Shown: in pieces, positions 55,245-64,000 of the stretch
Layout: every line of letters starts with the position of its first letter
Position numbering within the stretch: position 1 is the stretch's first letter
Source of the DNA: Phialophora verrucosa
Lineage: Eukaryota; Ascomycota; Eurotiomycetes; Chaetothyriales; Herpotrichiellaceae
NCBI GenBank assembly: GCA_002099365.1
Contig: MSED01000013.1
Coordinates: 1,984,001 to 2,048,000 of the forward strand
Length of the DNA stretch: 64,000 nt
Direction of reading: 5' to 3'
Notes under the pieces: generated by a model
Database searches by the model: none
Told to the model about the DNA's origin: nothing
What the model saw: only the letters and a program-made list of their open reading frames with translations
Position numbers and translations under genes: made by a program

Positions 55245-58200
55245 TCACAAGACTTCTGCGATGCTCTGTCGCTCAATGACCGAATTTTGGGCCGAATCCC
55301 TTGACACCCGATAATAAGTCCCGGTGAATTTGGAACATTCCATTTGCCGCAAGAAGTCTTCGTCATGGGTGATCACAACGAGCTGGAAATTCTTTTGTTG
55401 TTGTCGGTACTCGATGATCTCCTTCAGCGACTGTGCCAAACTTTCTATGTTCTCGCGGTCAAGGTTGGTGGTCGGCTCGTCGAGCGCAATCAACCCACAA
55501 CTGGCGCTGAAACACTCCGCCAATGCCAACCGAATAATGATGCTGGCTAGAACCTTCTGCCCGGCGCTGCAGCGCCCTCGCATGTCCATTTCTGCGCCTC
55601 GCTTGACCATGACGACACGGTAGTTGTAAGACCGATTGCTTCGAGTCTGCTCGTTCTCCGCTTTGATCATGATGCTGTCGACATCGGTACCGCGATATGT
55701 CTTGCGCCAGAGTTCCTCGATGATGGTGTTGATCTCGTCCATCTTGAGGCCATGGTATTTCATGATCGCCTTATCCAAAGCTCCTCCGTAGCGTGCCAGG
55801 TCCTCTACAGCCGCTTTGGTCGCCTCGACCTTGATGTGTGCCTCTTTGTACCGCTGCGGCGCATCCCTCAAATCTTGCTGATAGTCGTCTAAGATTTCCT
55901 TGAGCTGGACATCTTTTGACTTCATTTCGCCCATCACCCCTGCCTGCTGCGCGTTGAGTTTGTTGTACTCCATGCTATACTTTTGAGACTCCTGCTGGAA
56001 CCGATCGCGGTCGACCTCGGCATTGTGACTTTCAAGCTCTGCAATCTCCTCCTGCAGACGAGCGAGAGCCCGCGTCTCTTGCCGGTGGCGAAGATTGTCG
56101 GAGTAACGTCTCCGAGTAGTCTCTCCGTCCTTGATTCGGTCGTTGATTTTGTTGATCTCGCTTGTGAGTCGTTTGTGCTCGTTCTGAAGACTGTCAAATT
56201 CCTGCCCCAGGTCCTTCAGTTCTCGATCGACGCGTGCCAGCTGATTGGGACAGTCACGGTCAAGGTAAGATTGAATCTGGTCGTTGAGAATATCAAGATT
56301 GTTGATGCTGTCGCCCAACCGGGACAGCTCGTCAGATAATTCTCGTTCTTTGGCGGCGGCACGTTGGTCGACGTCGTCGTACTTGGCCTGGGCCGTCGAG
56401 ATCTGAGGGTCTAGTTCCTCCATCTCCTTGGTGAGAGACTCCATGATCTCTTTCTGCATTTCGTTCATAGCACGGAATTCTTTCACACGGGCAGCCAGAG
56501 AAGCCTTCTTCTCGAGTTGGAACCCTATGTTTTCCAGTTTGCTCTTGAGATCGCGAAACTCGAGCTCCATGCTGGAGATGCTTGCCCGAGACTGCTCTTG
56601 CTCGCTTCTCAGCCGATTGATGACAGTTTGGGCGCCTCGAGTGTTTTGAGCAGTAGTATTGAGCTCCTCTTGGATCTCTTCCAAAGTTCGCCCGGCCATT
56701 TGCTGGCTCTTTTTGGCAGAAAGTTCCTCGACCTGGCGAGTAAGAGTCTTGATTTCGCCGTCGCATTTACCGATGGAGGCCACCGTCTGGCTAATTGACT
56801 CAAGATCACGTTTAACTTGCTGACTTTGTACGACGGCTTTATCATGATGCTCCAGCTTCGAAAGCAAGGATTGTCGCTCAGAGTCAAGGTCTCGCAGATC
56901 CTTCTCGGCTGTCGGGATTTCCGACTCAACAAGCTTCTTCCAGGTGTCGCGGACAACTCCCAGATCAAGAACTCGCTTGTAGTCGGCTTCAGCTGCGGAG
57001 GGATCAAACTGCTTCGCCTTCTCTTCCGTATCCGAGATGTAGGTTCGTATGCGTTGTTGAAATTTGGCCAAGGCTTCACTGTTAGGCGCAAAAGCTCGCA
57101 TGCACGTCCTGCAAGCTGGTTTGTGCTCACGACCCGCTGCCTCTAGGACACTCTGGAAATAGTCGTGAAGACCACTCCAACCTGAACTGTTCACTCTGGC
57201 TTCATCCACATTTTTCTGAGCCTGTTCGAGCGCGTCGTTATATGCTTCGGCACCTCCTTCGACCACAGCGTGAATTTGTTTCTCGCACTTGTCCCTCTCA
57301 GCCTTCTTGCGGGAAAGATCTTTGCGAAGTGTGTTCTGCCTGAACTGTAGCTGTTCCAAATCCCGGCTTATCCCATCTCGCTTTCGCTCCGCAGTAAGAG
57401 CGTCATTTGCCGCGTTTCTAAGGACCTCCCGATGGATCTCTTCGACTGTACTAGCCTCCCATTCACGGTCACTGCCGAGAAGAGTGGATATGTTATCTCG
57501 GTGAGCCGCCAAAAGTGTTTCCAAGCGCTGCTGTCGCTCCTTCAACTCTTGCTTGAGATGGGTCAATTTTGCCAATTCTGCAGCCTTCTTTGTCGACTGG
57601 ACCAACTCAGCACTTAACCTCGAGCTGACGTCCTCAAATTCTCGGAGCTCTGCGTTTGCTTTCTGGAGCTTGTCGTTCCAAGCAGCCGCTTCTGCAGCCT
57701 CACGAGTCTTCTCGAGCTCCTTGGCGAGATCCTCAAGCCTTGACTCGGCTACAGCTTTGCTACCCTCGTCAAACACAATCTGATCGACTTTCCGCTGGAA
57801 ATCTCCGGCTTCTCGGTCGTTCGAGTCCATCTGCTTTCTTGCGCTAGCTCTCTGGTCCCGGAGCGCAGTTTTTCGCTCAGTCAACTTATTGACATGCGAT
57901 TGAGCCTCACGTCGCTGAGTGGTATGTTCATGCTTCGCTTGATCGAGCGCTTCCTTCTGCTGCTTTGAGATTTTTCTGATCTTGAGCAAGAAGTCTTCCA
58001 CTTGACCCTCGTCGTGAAGATACTCGTACTCACGGATTTGATGTTTGGCAGCGACTTCCCTAACCATGTCCTTTCGTCGTGCCAGTTGTCTTTCGTGGGA
58101 CTCCTTTTCTTCTTCGTACTTGCCCTTTAACCTCACTTTCTCCTCTCGCTGTCTGCCGAGCGCTTTCATCTGATCTTCTTGCTCAAGGTAAATCCCCTTC

Positions 58201-59168
58201 TTCTTGCGCACCTCATCCTGTAATTCTTCCTGACGAGCATCGAACTGTCCTAGAGTGGTCTGCAGCCACTCGTCAGTCTCACCGACTTCTTCGAGATGCC
58301 TCTGAAGGTCGTCAATGGTAGACTGTTTTCCTTGCGCCTCGATGCGCTTCCCCTCAAGCGTTCCGAGGATTTTTGCATATTCTTCCCCCTTCCTCCATGT
58401 CTCATCTGCCATCTTTCGAGCATGAGACATCCGTCTCTCCAAATCCTCGCTCTTCTTCCGCAGGCCGTCAACATCTTCTGAGAGCCTGTCCTTCCTCTTT
58501 TGAGTTTTGATGGCTCGGTCTTTGTCGATCTTGGCATGGTCCTCCAGAATCTTGTACTTGTCCAGTTCTATCTTATGCTTTTTCTGGATGTCTTTGATGT
58601 TGGCAATGGCTTTTGTGTACTTCTGTGCCTCGAAAATCTCATCAAATTTCTTCTTCAAGGTGCCCGGCTCACTGAGGGGCCAGAAGCTTTCGTCTTGATG
58701 GCAGAAGATGACATTGTCAATGACGGCAGTGGACACGCCAAGATATTGTGGAAGGATCACATCCAAGTTGGCCACCCTGGAGGACAGGGAAGTCTTTTCA
58801 CCCCGCCTACTCACAGAGAGCGACGATTCCAAGGATTTCAACTCACGCTTGGATTTTCCCACGTTTAGTTCCAGGCGTCGAGTGACGGTAATAGCAGAGC
58901 CGTCGGCCGATCTAAAGGAGACTGCGACCAGCGCCTTGACTTGAGTTTCGCTGTTCAGCTTGGGGTCATGCACAAAGGCACCGCCTTTGGTATTCGGAGG
59001 CTGCATTCCAGTGAAGGCATATTTGAGGCATTCGATGATGGTAGTTTTCCCGGAGCCATTCTGGCCGACAATCAGAGTCAATGGGGTCTCAAATCTGATG
59101 TACTGCCCAGTGCCCCTGCTGTCAAACGAGCGGATACCTTGTACCTTCAGCTGAGCAAGTCGTGACAT
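55245..59168 (-). CDS. RAD50: DNA double-strand break repair ATPase Rad50
   Basis: Single exon, 1307 aa, start MSRLAQLKVQGIRSF. Walker A is GQNGSGKTT (residues 35-43). Q-loop region: VIFCHQDESFWPLSEP. Long coiled coils fill about residues 175-650 and 720-1130. They are joined by the zinc hook CxxC at Cys686/Cys689 (KPACRTCMRAF), which dimerises two Rad50 molecules through Zn. The ABC signature is SAGQKVLASIIIRLALAECF and Walker B LIALDEPTTNLD; HDEDFLRQ follows. It is the ATPase of the Mre11-Rad50-Nbs1/Xrs2 complex, acting at DNA ends and telomeres in the nucleus. Length is close to yeast Rad50 (1312 aa). The frame is open upstream to 59204 but without ATG. Confidence 0.97.
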   Translation of the reverse strand: MSRLAQLKVQGIRSFDSRGTGQYIRFETPLTLIVGQNGSGKTTIIECLKYAFTGMQPPNTKGGAFVHDPKLNSETQVKALVAVSFRSADGSAITVTRRLELNVGKSKRELKSLESSLSVSRRGEKTSLSSRVANLDVILPQYLGVSTAVIDNVIFCHQDESFWPLSEPGTLKKKFDEIFEAQKYTKAIANIKDIQKKHKIELDKYKILEDHAKIDKDRAIKTQKRKDRLSEDVDGLRKKSEDLERRMSHARKMADETWRKGEEYAKILGTLEGKRIEAQGKQSTIDDLQRHLEEVGETDEWLQTTLGQFDARQEELQDEVRKKKGIYLEQEDQMKALGRQREEKVRLKGKYEEEKESHERQLARRKDMVREVAAKHQIREYEYLHDEGQVEDFLLKIRKISKQQKEALDQAKHEHTTQRREAQSHVNKLTERKTALRDQRASARKQMDSNDREAGDFQRKVDQIVFDEGSKAVAESRLEDLAKELEKTREAAEAAAWNDKLQKANAELREFEDVSSRLSAELVQSTKKAAELAKLTHLKQELKERQQRLETLLAAHRDNISTLLGSDREWEASTVEEIHREVLRNAANDALTAERKRDGISRDLEQLQFRQNTLRKDLSRKKAERDKCEKQIHAVVEGGAEAYNDALEQAQKNVDEARVNSSGWSGLHDYFQSVLEAAGREHKPACRTCMRAFAPNSEALAKFQQRIRTYISDTEEKAKQFDPSAAEADYKRVLDLGVVRDTWKKLVESEIPTAEKDLRDLDSERQSLLSKLEHHDKAVVQSQQVKRDLESISQTVASIGKCDGEIKTLTRQVEELSAKKSQQMAGRTLEEIQEELNTTAQNTRGAQTVINRLRSEQEQSRASISSMELEFRDLKSKLENIGFQLEKKASLAARVKEFRAMNEMQKEIMESLTKEMEELDPQISTAQAKYDDVDQRAAAKERELSDELSRLGDSINNLDILNDQIQSYLDRDCPNQLARVDRELKDLGQEFDSLQNEHKRLTSEINKINDRIKDGETTRRRYSDNLRHRQETRALARLQEEIAELESHNAEVDRDRFQQESQKYSMEYNKLNAQQAGVMGEMKSKDVQLKEILDDYQQDLRDAPQRYKEAHIKVEATKAAVEDLARYGGALDKAIMKYHGLKMDEINTIIEELWRKTYRGTDVDSIMIKAENEQTRSNRSYNYRVVMVKRGAEMDMRGRCSAGQKVLASIIIRLALAECFSASCGLIALDEPTTNLDRENIESLAQSLKEIIEYRQQQKNFQLVVITHDEDFLRQMECSKFTGTYYRVSRDSAQNSVIERQSIAEVL

Positions 59169-59895
59169 CTTGGGTGAAGAGGGAGGAGAGAAGCAGGTGC
59201 TCAAGTTGCGAGTGATGATGAAGAATAGGTCATCGGCAAGGGGGGACTAGACCTCGAGAAGAGGTGGATGAGAGGATTAAAGCCGAGGCAGAGGTAACGA
59301 GGGTCAATTTATGGTTGACTTCTCTGCCTGGTCAAACACAAAGCAGAAGTGGCAGACTGATACACAGGGACCATCGACAATTTGAGCCTCACTTCATACG
59401 GAGAGGGAGAAACGCGTGGAGCAAACTCGCCAGGTGAGGCGTGGCTGCCTGCGTCATGTGAAGTTTAGCGCGTCAGCTACTCGGCATCGACTGGTCCACC
59501 GTAGCTGCTGATCGCAATGCGCTCGGGGCGCAAAAACTCACCGTACGGCGGCAATCGAGTGATCTCAGTGTTCATCGCGAGATCTTGATTCCATCGTCCA
59601 TCGCAACTATCAGACTTTCGATCGAGTCATCGTTGTCGTATCAAATTATTCGCTTGCGAGGCCTTCCGGCTGTGTTTTCCGTTGTGCACGCTTGTCGCCC
59701 GTGCTTTCGGCCTCTGTTGCCTCTCAACCAACCCTGCTCAGGCTCTTTTCGTTGGTTGGGAGCACGTTGTCTGCCTCTAGCGAGGTCCCCGTGGCGCAGG
59801 TACCGACGAACTGTTGGTTATCGAATTGTCAGATCGCGGAAAGGCACAATAACGATACTACGGAGACCCACATCTCTTTGGCTTGACCTCGCATA
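59169..59895. promoter_or_regulatory. Divergent promoter between RAD50 and WC-2
   Basis: 727 bp between two divergent starts. No coding signal. Light-responsive GATA-type sites would be plausible for WC-2, but none is assigned with confidence. Confidence 0.45.
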
Positions 59896-61437
59896 ATGTT
59901 CCAGACCAACCCAAGTCCAATGTTGGATCCCACATTCAACCTCCAACCAGGCCTGTTGGATCCGTCGCTGGGCACCAACCCTGACATGAACCTTTATGAC
60001 CCTGGCTTGTCTCTTAATCTGACCTCGGTGCCGCCTCCAGGATTCGATCGGATGGAGTCCATCCAGCCAAGCTTGATACCAGATCACCCGAGCAAAGCTG
60101 AAACCACCGAGAGCAACCTGCCCGCAAATGGCGTGGGTGCTGGACCCTTACCAACTGACTTTGCCGCTCAGAACACACACTATCCGACAAGTACGAGTAC
60201 GTTGACCGATTTTACCAAGCGACGAAACTGGTCCCAGCGTGTGGTCGAAGAGCTCAAAGACTTGATGTACATTTTGACTCCCGAGGGTCGGATCCTCTAC
60301 GTCTCGCCTTCTGCCAAACAACTCACAGGTCACAACCCGCAAGACCTAATAGGGAAGTCGGTATCAGAATTCGTCCACCCGGACGACTCTTCTTTATATT
60401 CTCGCGAATTTAACGAGAGCATCGCCACCGGGAATCCTCTCCGGTTCTTTCACCGCTTCCGCACCGCCGAAGACAAATACTGCATCTTCGAATGCCATGG
60501 CCATCCACATATCTCCAACGAGGCGACAATGCTTGAGCAGAGTGCACCTCAAGTCGGACGGGCAGGGTACTGTCGAGGTTTCTTCATGATGGCAAGACCT
60601 TATCCGACACGGAACTCAGAATTACTCGACTCGTTCCTGGAGCACAAGATCGAGAATGTCCGGTTACAAGCTAGGATTGCCGCGCTTAAGCGTGAGGAAG
60701 CCGAAGATGCGGATGGTTTGCAAGAACATTACCACAAACAAGCCTCTGGTGTTCAATCTCGCATGTCATCAAATTCAGCGGACCTACAGTCACAATCGCC
60801 GTCCCTGAACTCCACACCCGCTTACCCCGAGTATGGGAGTATGCCACCGCCCGCCAAACCAACGGTCTCTAATATGGCCTTAACCCGAGAAGCTCTAGAT
60901 GAAGCTAATGCTTCGGCACGTCCGGACAGCATTCGCGACAAGATGGCCCGCTACGAGGGCTCTTCGCACGTTGACTCCATCGAGATGCTGACCGGTCTGC
61001 GCTATCGTGAAGGCGAACGCTCACACGGCATCTCGACCGGCGGCACATCACCAGCCCTCATCCGTGGCGATGTGGGAATCCACATTCCCATCGACAAAGC
61101 CGACTCCCGGTATTCGTACATGGACAAAAAACACAAAAAGGTCAGATCCGCAGACGAATATGTCTGTACCGATTGCGGCACGCTCGATAGTCCCGAATGG
61201 CGAAAAGGGCCTAATGGGCCAAAGACTTTATGTAATGCCTGTGGACTACGCTGGGCTAAGAGGGAGAAGCGGAAGAAGAGGATTTGCACGGCAACCTTTG
61301 ATGGTACAGAAGAAAACGGCACAGAGGCTAACCTAGCAGCAAACGAGACTACGGAGGAAACAACAGCGCAGGCTTCGAGTCCCAAAGATCAAGGGCGTCC
61401 GCTCATTAAGCAGTCAAGCTCCGCGGGCTCGATATGA
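59896..61437 (+). CDS. WC-2: White collar-2-type PAS/GATA transcription factor
   Basis: Single exon, 513 aa. A low-complexity N-terminus leads to one PAS domain (about residues 115-235: LKDLMYILTPEGRILYVSPSAKQLTGHNPQDLIGKSVSEFVHPDD...FHRFRTAEDKYCIFECHGHP). A coiled-coil-like segment follows (LDSFLEHKIENVRLQARIAALKREEAED). A single GATA zinc finger near the C-terminus has Cys424, Cys427, Cys446 and Cys449 (C-x2-C-x18-C-x2-C, VCTDCGTLDSPEWRKGPNGPKTLCNACGLRW) and a basic tail KREKRKKR. There is no LOV chromophore motif, as expected for WC-2 rather than WC-1. With WC-1 it forms the white collar complex, which reads blue light and drives light-responsive and clock genes in the nucleus. Divergent to RAD50. 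Confidence 0.94.
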   Translation: MFQTNPSPMLDPTFNLQPGLLDPSLGTNPDMNLYDPGLSLNLTSVPPPGFDRMESIQPSLIPDHPSKAETTESNLPANGVGAGPLPTDFAAQNTHYPTSTSTLTDFTKRRNWSQRVVEELKDLMYILTPEGRILYVSPSAKQLTGHNPQDLIGKSVSEFVHPDDSSLYSREFNESIATGNPLRFFHRFRTAEDKYCIFECHGHPHISNEATMLEQSAPQVGRAGYCRGFFMMARPYPTRNSELLDSFLEHKIENVRLQARIAALKREEAEDADGLQEHYHKQASGVQSRMSSNSADLQSQSPSLNSTPAYPEYGSMPPPAKPTVSNMALTREALDEANASARPDSIRDKMARYEGSSHVDSIEMLTGLRYREGERSHGISTGGTSPALIRGDVGIHIPIDKADSRYSYMDKKHKKVRSADEYVCTDCGTLDSPEWRKGPNGPKTLCNACGLRWAKREKRKKRICTATFDGTEENGTEANLAANETTEETTAQASSPKDQGRPLIKQSSSAGSI

Positions 61438-62362
61438 GACACATTTTATCAGTTGAAAGTAACCCAACCTCGCCATGTAGAAGCGACTTATTCGTGCGGG
61501 TCACTGGCTTCCCAAAACACCCGAGGAGTGGTCTTCATAGACCGGCGACATCAGCCTTGGTCATTTCAGGCGTAGCTCGACTTCCGCCATCAACACTCCA
61601 TTGATCCGATCTCGATTATCGCATTGTGGCTTCGGCAAACACGTTGGTGTCAACAGGCTAAGCCGATGGAACCAGAACAGCCTCTCGAGGCCCTCCCGCT
61701 TCGTCGCGGAGAGCTGTGTACTTCTGGGCCTTCCTGCTCCACCGACTGTCACCCTTCAGCGAAATGATGCCTTCGCGAACAACCATGTCATCAACATCGC
61801 ATACGTGATTGTGAACTCTTCGGACAAGAGTTCCCTGACCTATTGTCCCTCCGAGTGCGGATGCGCACCCTTGCTAGAATTGACCGCTGGGATGCCAATG
61901 CCAACTTCCAGTTCGGCACGGCCTGGACTCAGGGAAGTCTCTTATCCACATCGGGCACCCCTGGCGAGTCCACCCTGGTTTAGTCTGGCCACATCCGCAT
62001 TCCTGGCTGTCACAGCATACCCAACACGTCGAGAGCACGCAATAGTCTGGAATTCGTCAGCCATGCGACGTTGTGCGATGATCCTGGGGAGGATATACTC
62101 GACAAAGATGGCAGTGATGAGGTGAGGAGAAAACATGGCGAGTGGTGCCAGAGGCGTATGTTCGGCGTGGGACGACGGACTAGGCAGCGAGAGCAGCGTA
62201 CGTGCTTTGCTGTTAGAGTGTGACATGACAATAGAGGTTTCGATCCTCGGCTTGAGGGCAGGAGCAACGAAGCCCCATTTCGGAGTTTGTTTGATGCTAG
62301 ATCCTGTGCTAGATTCTGTGAATGTCATCATGCCCGAGACTTCGGTTCTCGCATCCACAGCA
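61438..62362. other. Convergent spacer
   Basis: Between the 3' ends of WC-2 and the PP4 subunit gene. A minus-strand frame at 61942-62418 (158 codons) overlaps the end of the neighbouring gene and has no recognised domain; I do not call it. Confidence 0.4.
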
Positions 62363-63895
62363 TCATGGCCCTCTGTTCTCTTGTGAGTTCTCGTCCTCGG
62401 TCTTCCCATCTGCGTCAACGAGGACTATATCCCCATCTCGCCCACCGACTGGGTGTTGACTTTGGCTTTCTTGTGCTTCCGTCTCGGTCTCGTCTAATTG
62501 CATTGCTTCCGAATCGCCATTTCCGACTGCGTCTTTGAGCACAATTTCAAAATCCTCCGAATCTACGGTGGATGCTGGCCCAGTGGAGGATCCCATCGAA
62601 TCTCCAGTTGATCCGATACTCGGGACGTTCCCAGCAAATATCGTCTGTGCATCGTTTGCATCAGTCTCCCGCTTGCCATCCTCCCCGGGCGGACTGCCAA
62701 TGCGCAGTTCGACATCTTGGCCGTCGACTCGACCCATGTCGACGGATCCTACCAGATCAGGTCCGCGCGCATGGGGCACCAAGTCCGCATCGTCGAGGAG
62801 CGAGTTTTCCTCCAGCGTGCCGCTCACGTGTGTATCTGGAGGATTCCGCGTCACGGGCACGACGCCCGCCTCTTGTTCTAGTCGAATCAGCTCCCCTTGC
62901 GTCACAGCCCCGTCTGGCCGTCCAGGTACCAGGGGGTCTTCATCCGTCCGCGTGGCTGGCAGTGCCAACGGGTCTTCCAAGCTATCGGTGCTCGCACTGG
63001 TATTTGAGTCCAAGTGCCCGGAATCTTCACTGGAGTCTTCGCTGGCGGTGATCCCGTTCCTTAGCCATGGTATAGGCGTGAGGAGCGCTCCGCCCAGACT
63101 CTCGTCGCTGCCTAGAGAGGCACTGTCATAGCCGTTCCTTATGTCGTTATTGTTCCAGAGAATCCCTCCTCCTCCGTCACCATTTACTCCATTCACCAGC
63201 GCGGGGGTCTCAGACAGTGGGAAGATATCGGCGGGACTGCTGACGCTGACGACTCTGTCTATCGCGCGCAACCAGGCAGGAAGTGTTTTGTAATGCATTG
63301 TGGGGTATAATATGAGTTCGGCGAGGCGTTGGATGGTGTGGGGCGGCCTTTCTGAGAAAGAGGAGCGGAGAGTATGCGTCACGCTGTTGAGCATCTGGAC
63401 TAATAGGGCTGGAAGCTCGTTTATGGTGTCAAGTGGAGGATCTTGTGAGGGTGGCAGAGAGTCGGGCACATGGCTGGTCGAGGTCGCGGATGAATTTGGG
63501 AACGGCGGCACGGGCGGGAGGTTGCGAACAGGTGTTGATGGCGTTTGAGATACTGAATTGGAATCTCGCAGGGGTGGAGGTTGTGTTTGATTCGGTGAAG
63601 AGGGCACAGGTCGGTTGACAACGGGATAAGGGCGTGGGATCGGGAATTCGGTATATACAACCTGGTTCATTCGCTGAAGGAGTGGTTCGATGATGGATGG
63701 CCACTTCTCGCTGTAGCAATATTAGTCGCCGTGCCACGCTGGGAGAGAAGCAATGCGCATACTAGTCCATTTCGCCATTGTTGGCCACATGCTCCAGAGT
63801 CTGAACGTCTGGGGGGAGAAGGCGAGTTAGTATCCTTGATGAATTTAATATCTAACCAACGTGGAACACACAATGACAGGCTTACCAAGAGACAT
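62363..63895 (-). CDS. PSY4: Protein phosphatase 4 regulatory subunit R2
   Basis: Exons 63895-63886, 63808-63763 and 63710-62363 give 467 aa. The first exon is only 10 nt (ATG TCT CTT G). Introns are GTAAGC...CCCCCCAG and GTATGC...GCTACAG, and the spliced start reads MSLDVQTLEHVANNGEMDYEKWPSIIEPLLQRMNQVVYTEFP. The PPP4R2 core continues after a Pro-rich loop (ELPALLVQMLNSVTHTLRSSFSERPPHTIQRLAELILYPTMHYKTLPAWLRAIDRVVSVSS). The C-terminal 250 residues are acidic and disordered. The subunit binds PP4 catalytic subunit and Psy2/PPP4R3; in yeast, Psy4 with Pph3 dephosphorylates gamma-H2A after DNA damage. It shares this role in DNA repair with nearby RAD50. Confidence 0.9.
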
Positions 63896-64000
63896 CTTGA
63901 ACGCAGAGAGCACAGTGTCTGCTCACTGAGGTCTGAGTCCCAGTGTGGTGTCTGTTTCGAGAACCACGCTCTTCGACAAGGCTGCAAGCGACAGGCTTTC
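63896..64000. other. Window edge, upstream of PSY4
   Basis: Presumed leader/promoter; too short to judge. Confidence 0.4.

Noticed and set aside
61942..62418. 158-codon minus-strand frame
   Set aside because: Overlaps the 3' end of the PP4 subunit gene and has no recognisable motif; may be chance.
62535..63131. 198-codon plus-strand frame rich in Ser
   Set aside because: Antisense of the acidic, disordered part of the PP4 subunit.

Overview
The window is nuclear DNA of a filamentous ascomycete (Pezizomycotina). Signs are short 43-84 nt spliceosomal introns with GTRNGT donors and CTRAC-like branch points, a HET-domain gene, a Zn2Cys6 regulator, a white-collar-2 photoreceptor subunit, a short secreted tyrosinase and a fungal-type Nup2. 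Genes lie on both strands with large spacers. I see no rRNA, CRISPR array or convincing tRNA. Exon structures below were built by hand from splice signals and reading-frame continuity. Several coding exons are too short or too cryptic to stand out as open frames: a 10-nt first exon in the PP4 subunit gene, a 44-nt last exon at 7644-7687, and in-frame introns at 24418-24465 and 31846-31905.

Layout. 0.6-5.3 kb: a fungal-type protein kinase with one apparent frameshift, then a HET-domain protein. 6.1-10.8 kb: an Mpv17-family membrane protein, a small unknown protein and an F-box/beta-propeller protein. 11.3 kb: an ACAT microsatellite inside a duplicated unit. 11.8-12.9 kb: a secreted tyrosinase, then 2.6 kb with no convincing gene. 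15.5-23.2 kb: nucleoporin Nup2, ribosomal protein eL31 and a Nit2-type omega-amidase. 24-27.3 kb: an unknown low-complexity protein and two F-box-like proteins. 28.2-39.5 kb: a Zn2Cys6 regulator, inorganic pyrophosphatase, a LaeA-like methyltransferase, a cytochrome P450 and a fumarate-reductase-type flavoprotein. The last three look like a small metabolic cluster without a visible backbone synthase. 40-47 kb: a repeat-rich island with a Ty1/copia remnant (LTR, RNase H and gag pieces), a membrane-anchored beta-propeller lectin and a broken Ulp1-type protease. 48-53.6 kb: a Thr-rich secreted protein, COPI delta subunit and an exo-beta-1,3-glucanase. 55.2-63.9 kb: a housekeeping block of RAD50, WC-2 and the PP4 regulatory subunit R2 (Psy4).

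How the parts fit. The ends of the window (nuclear pore, ribosome, COPI, DNA repair, light sensing, PP4) look like a conserved chromosomal core. The middle (28-47 kb) looks like an accessory block: a specific regulator, tailoring enzymes, direct repeats around the flavoprotein gene, and LTR copies on both sides of the lectin gene. The most interesting objects are that lectin locus, the backbone-less tailoring cluster, and the decayed C48 protease next to the retroelement remnant.
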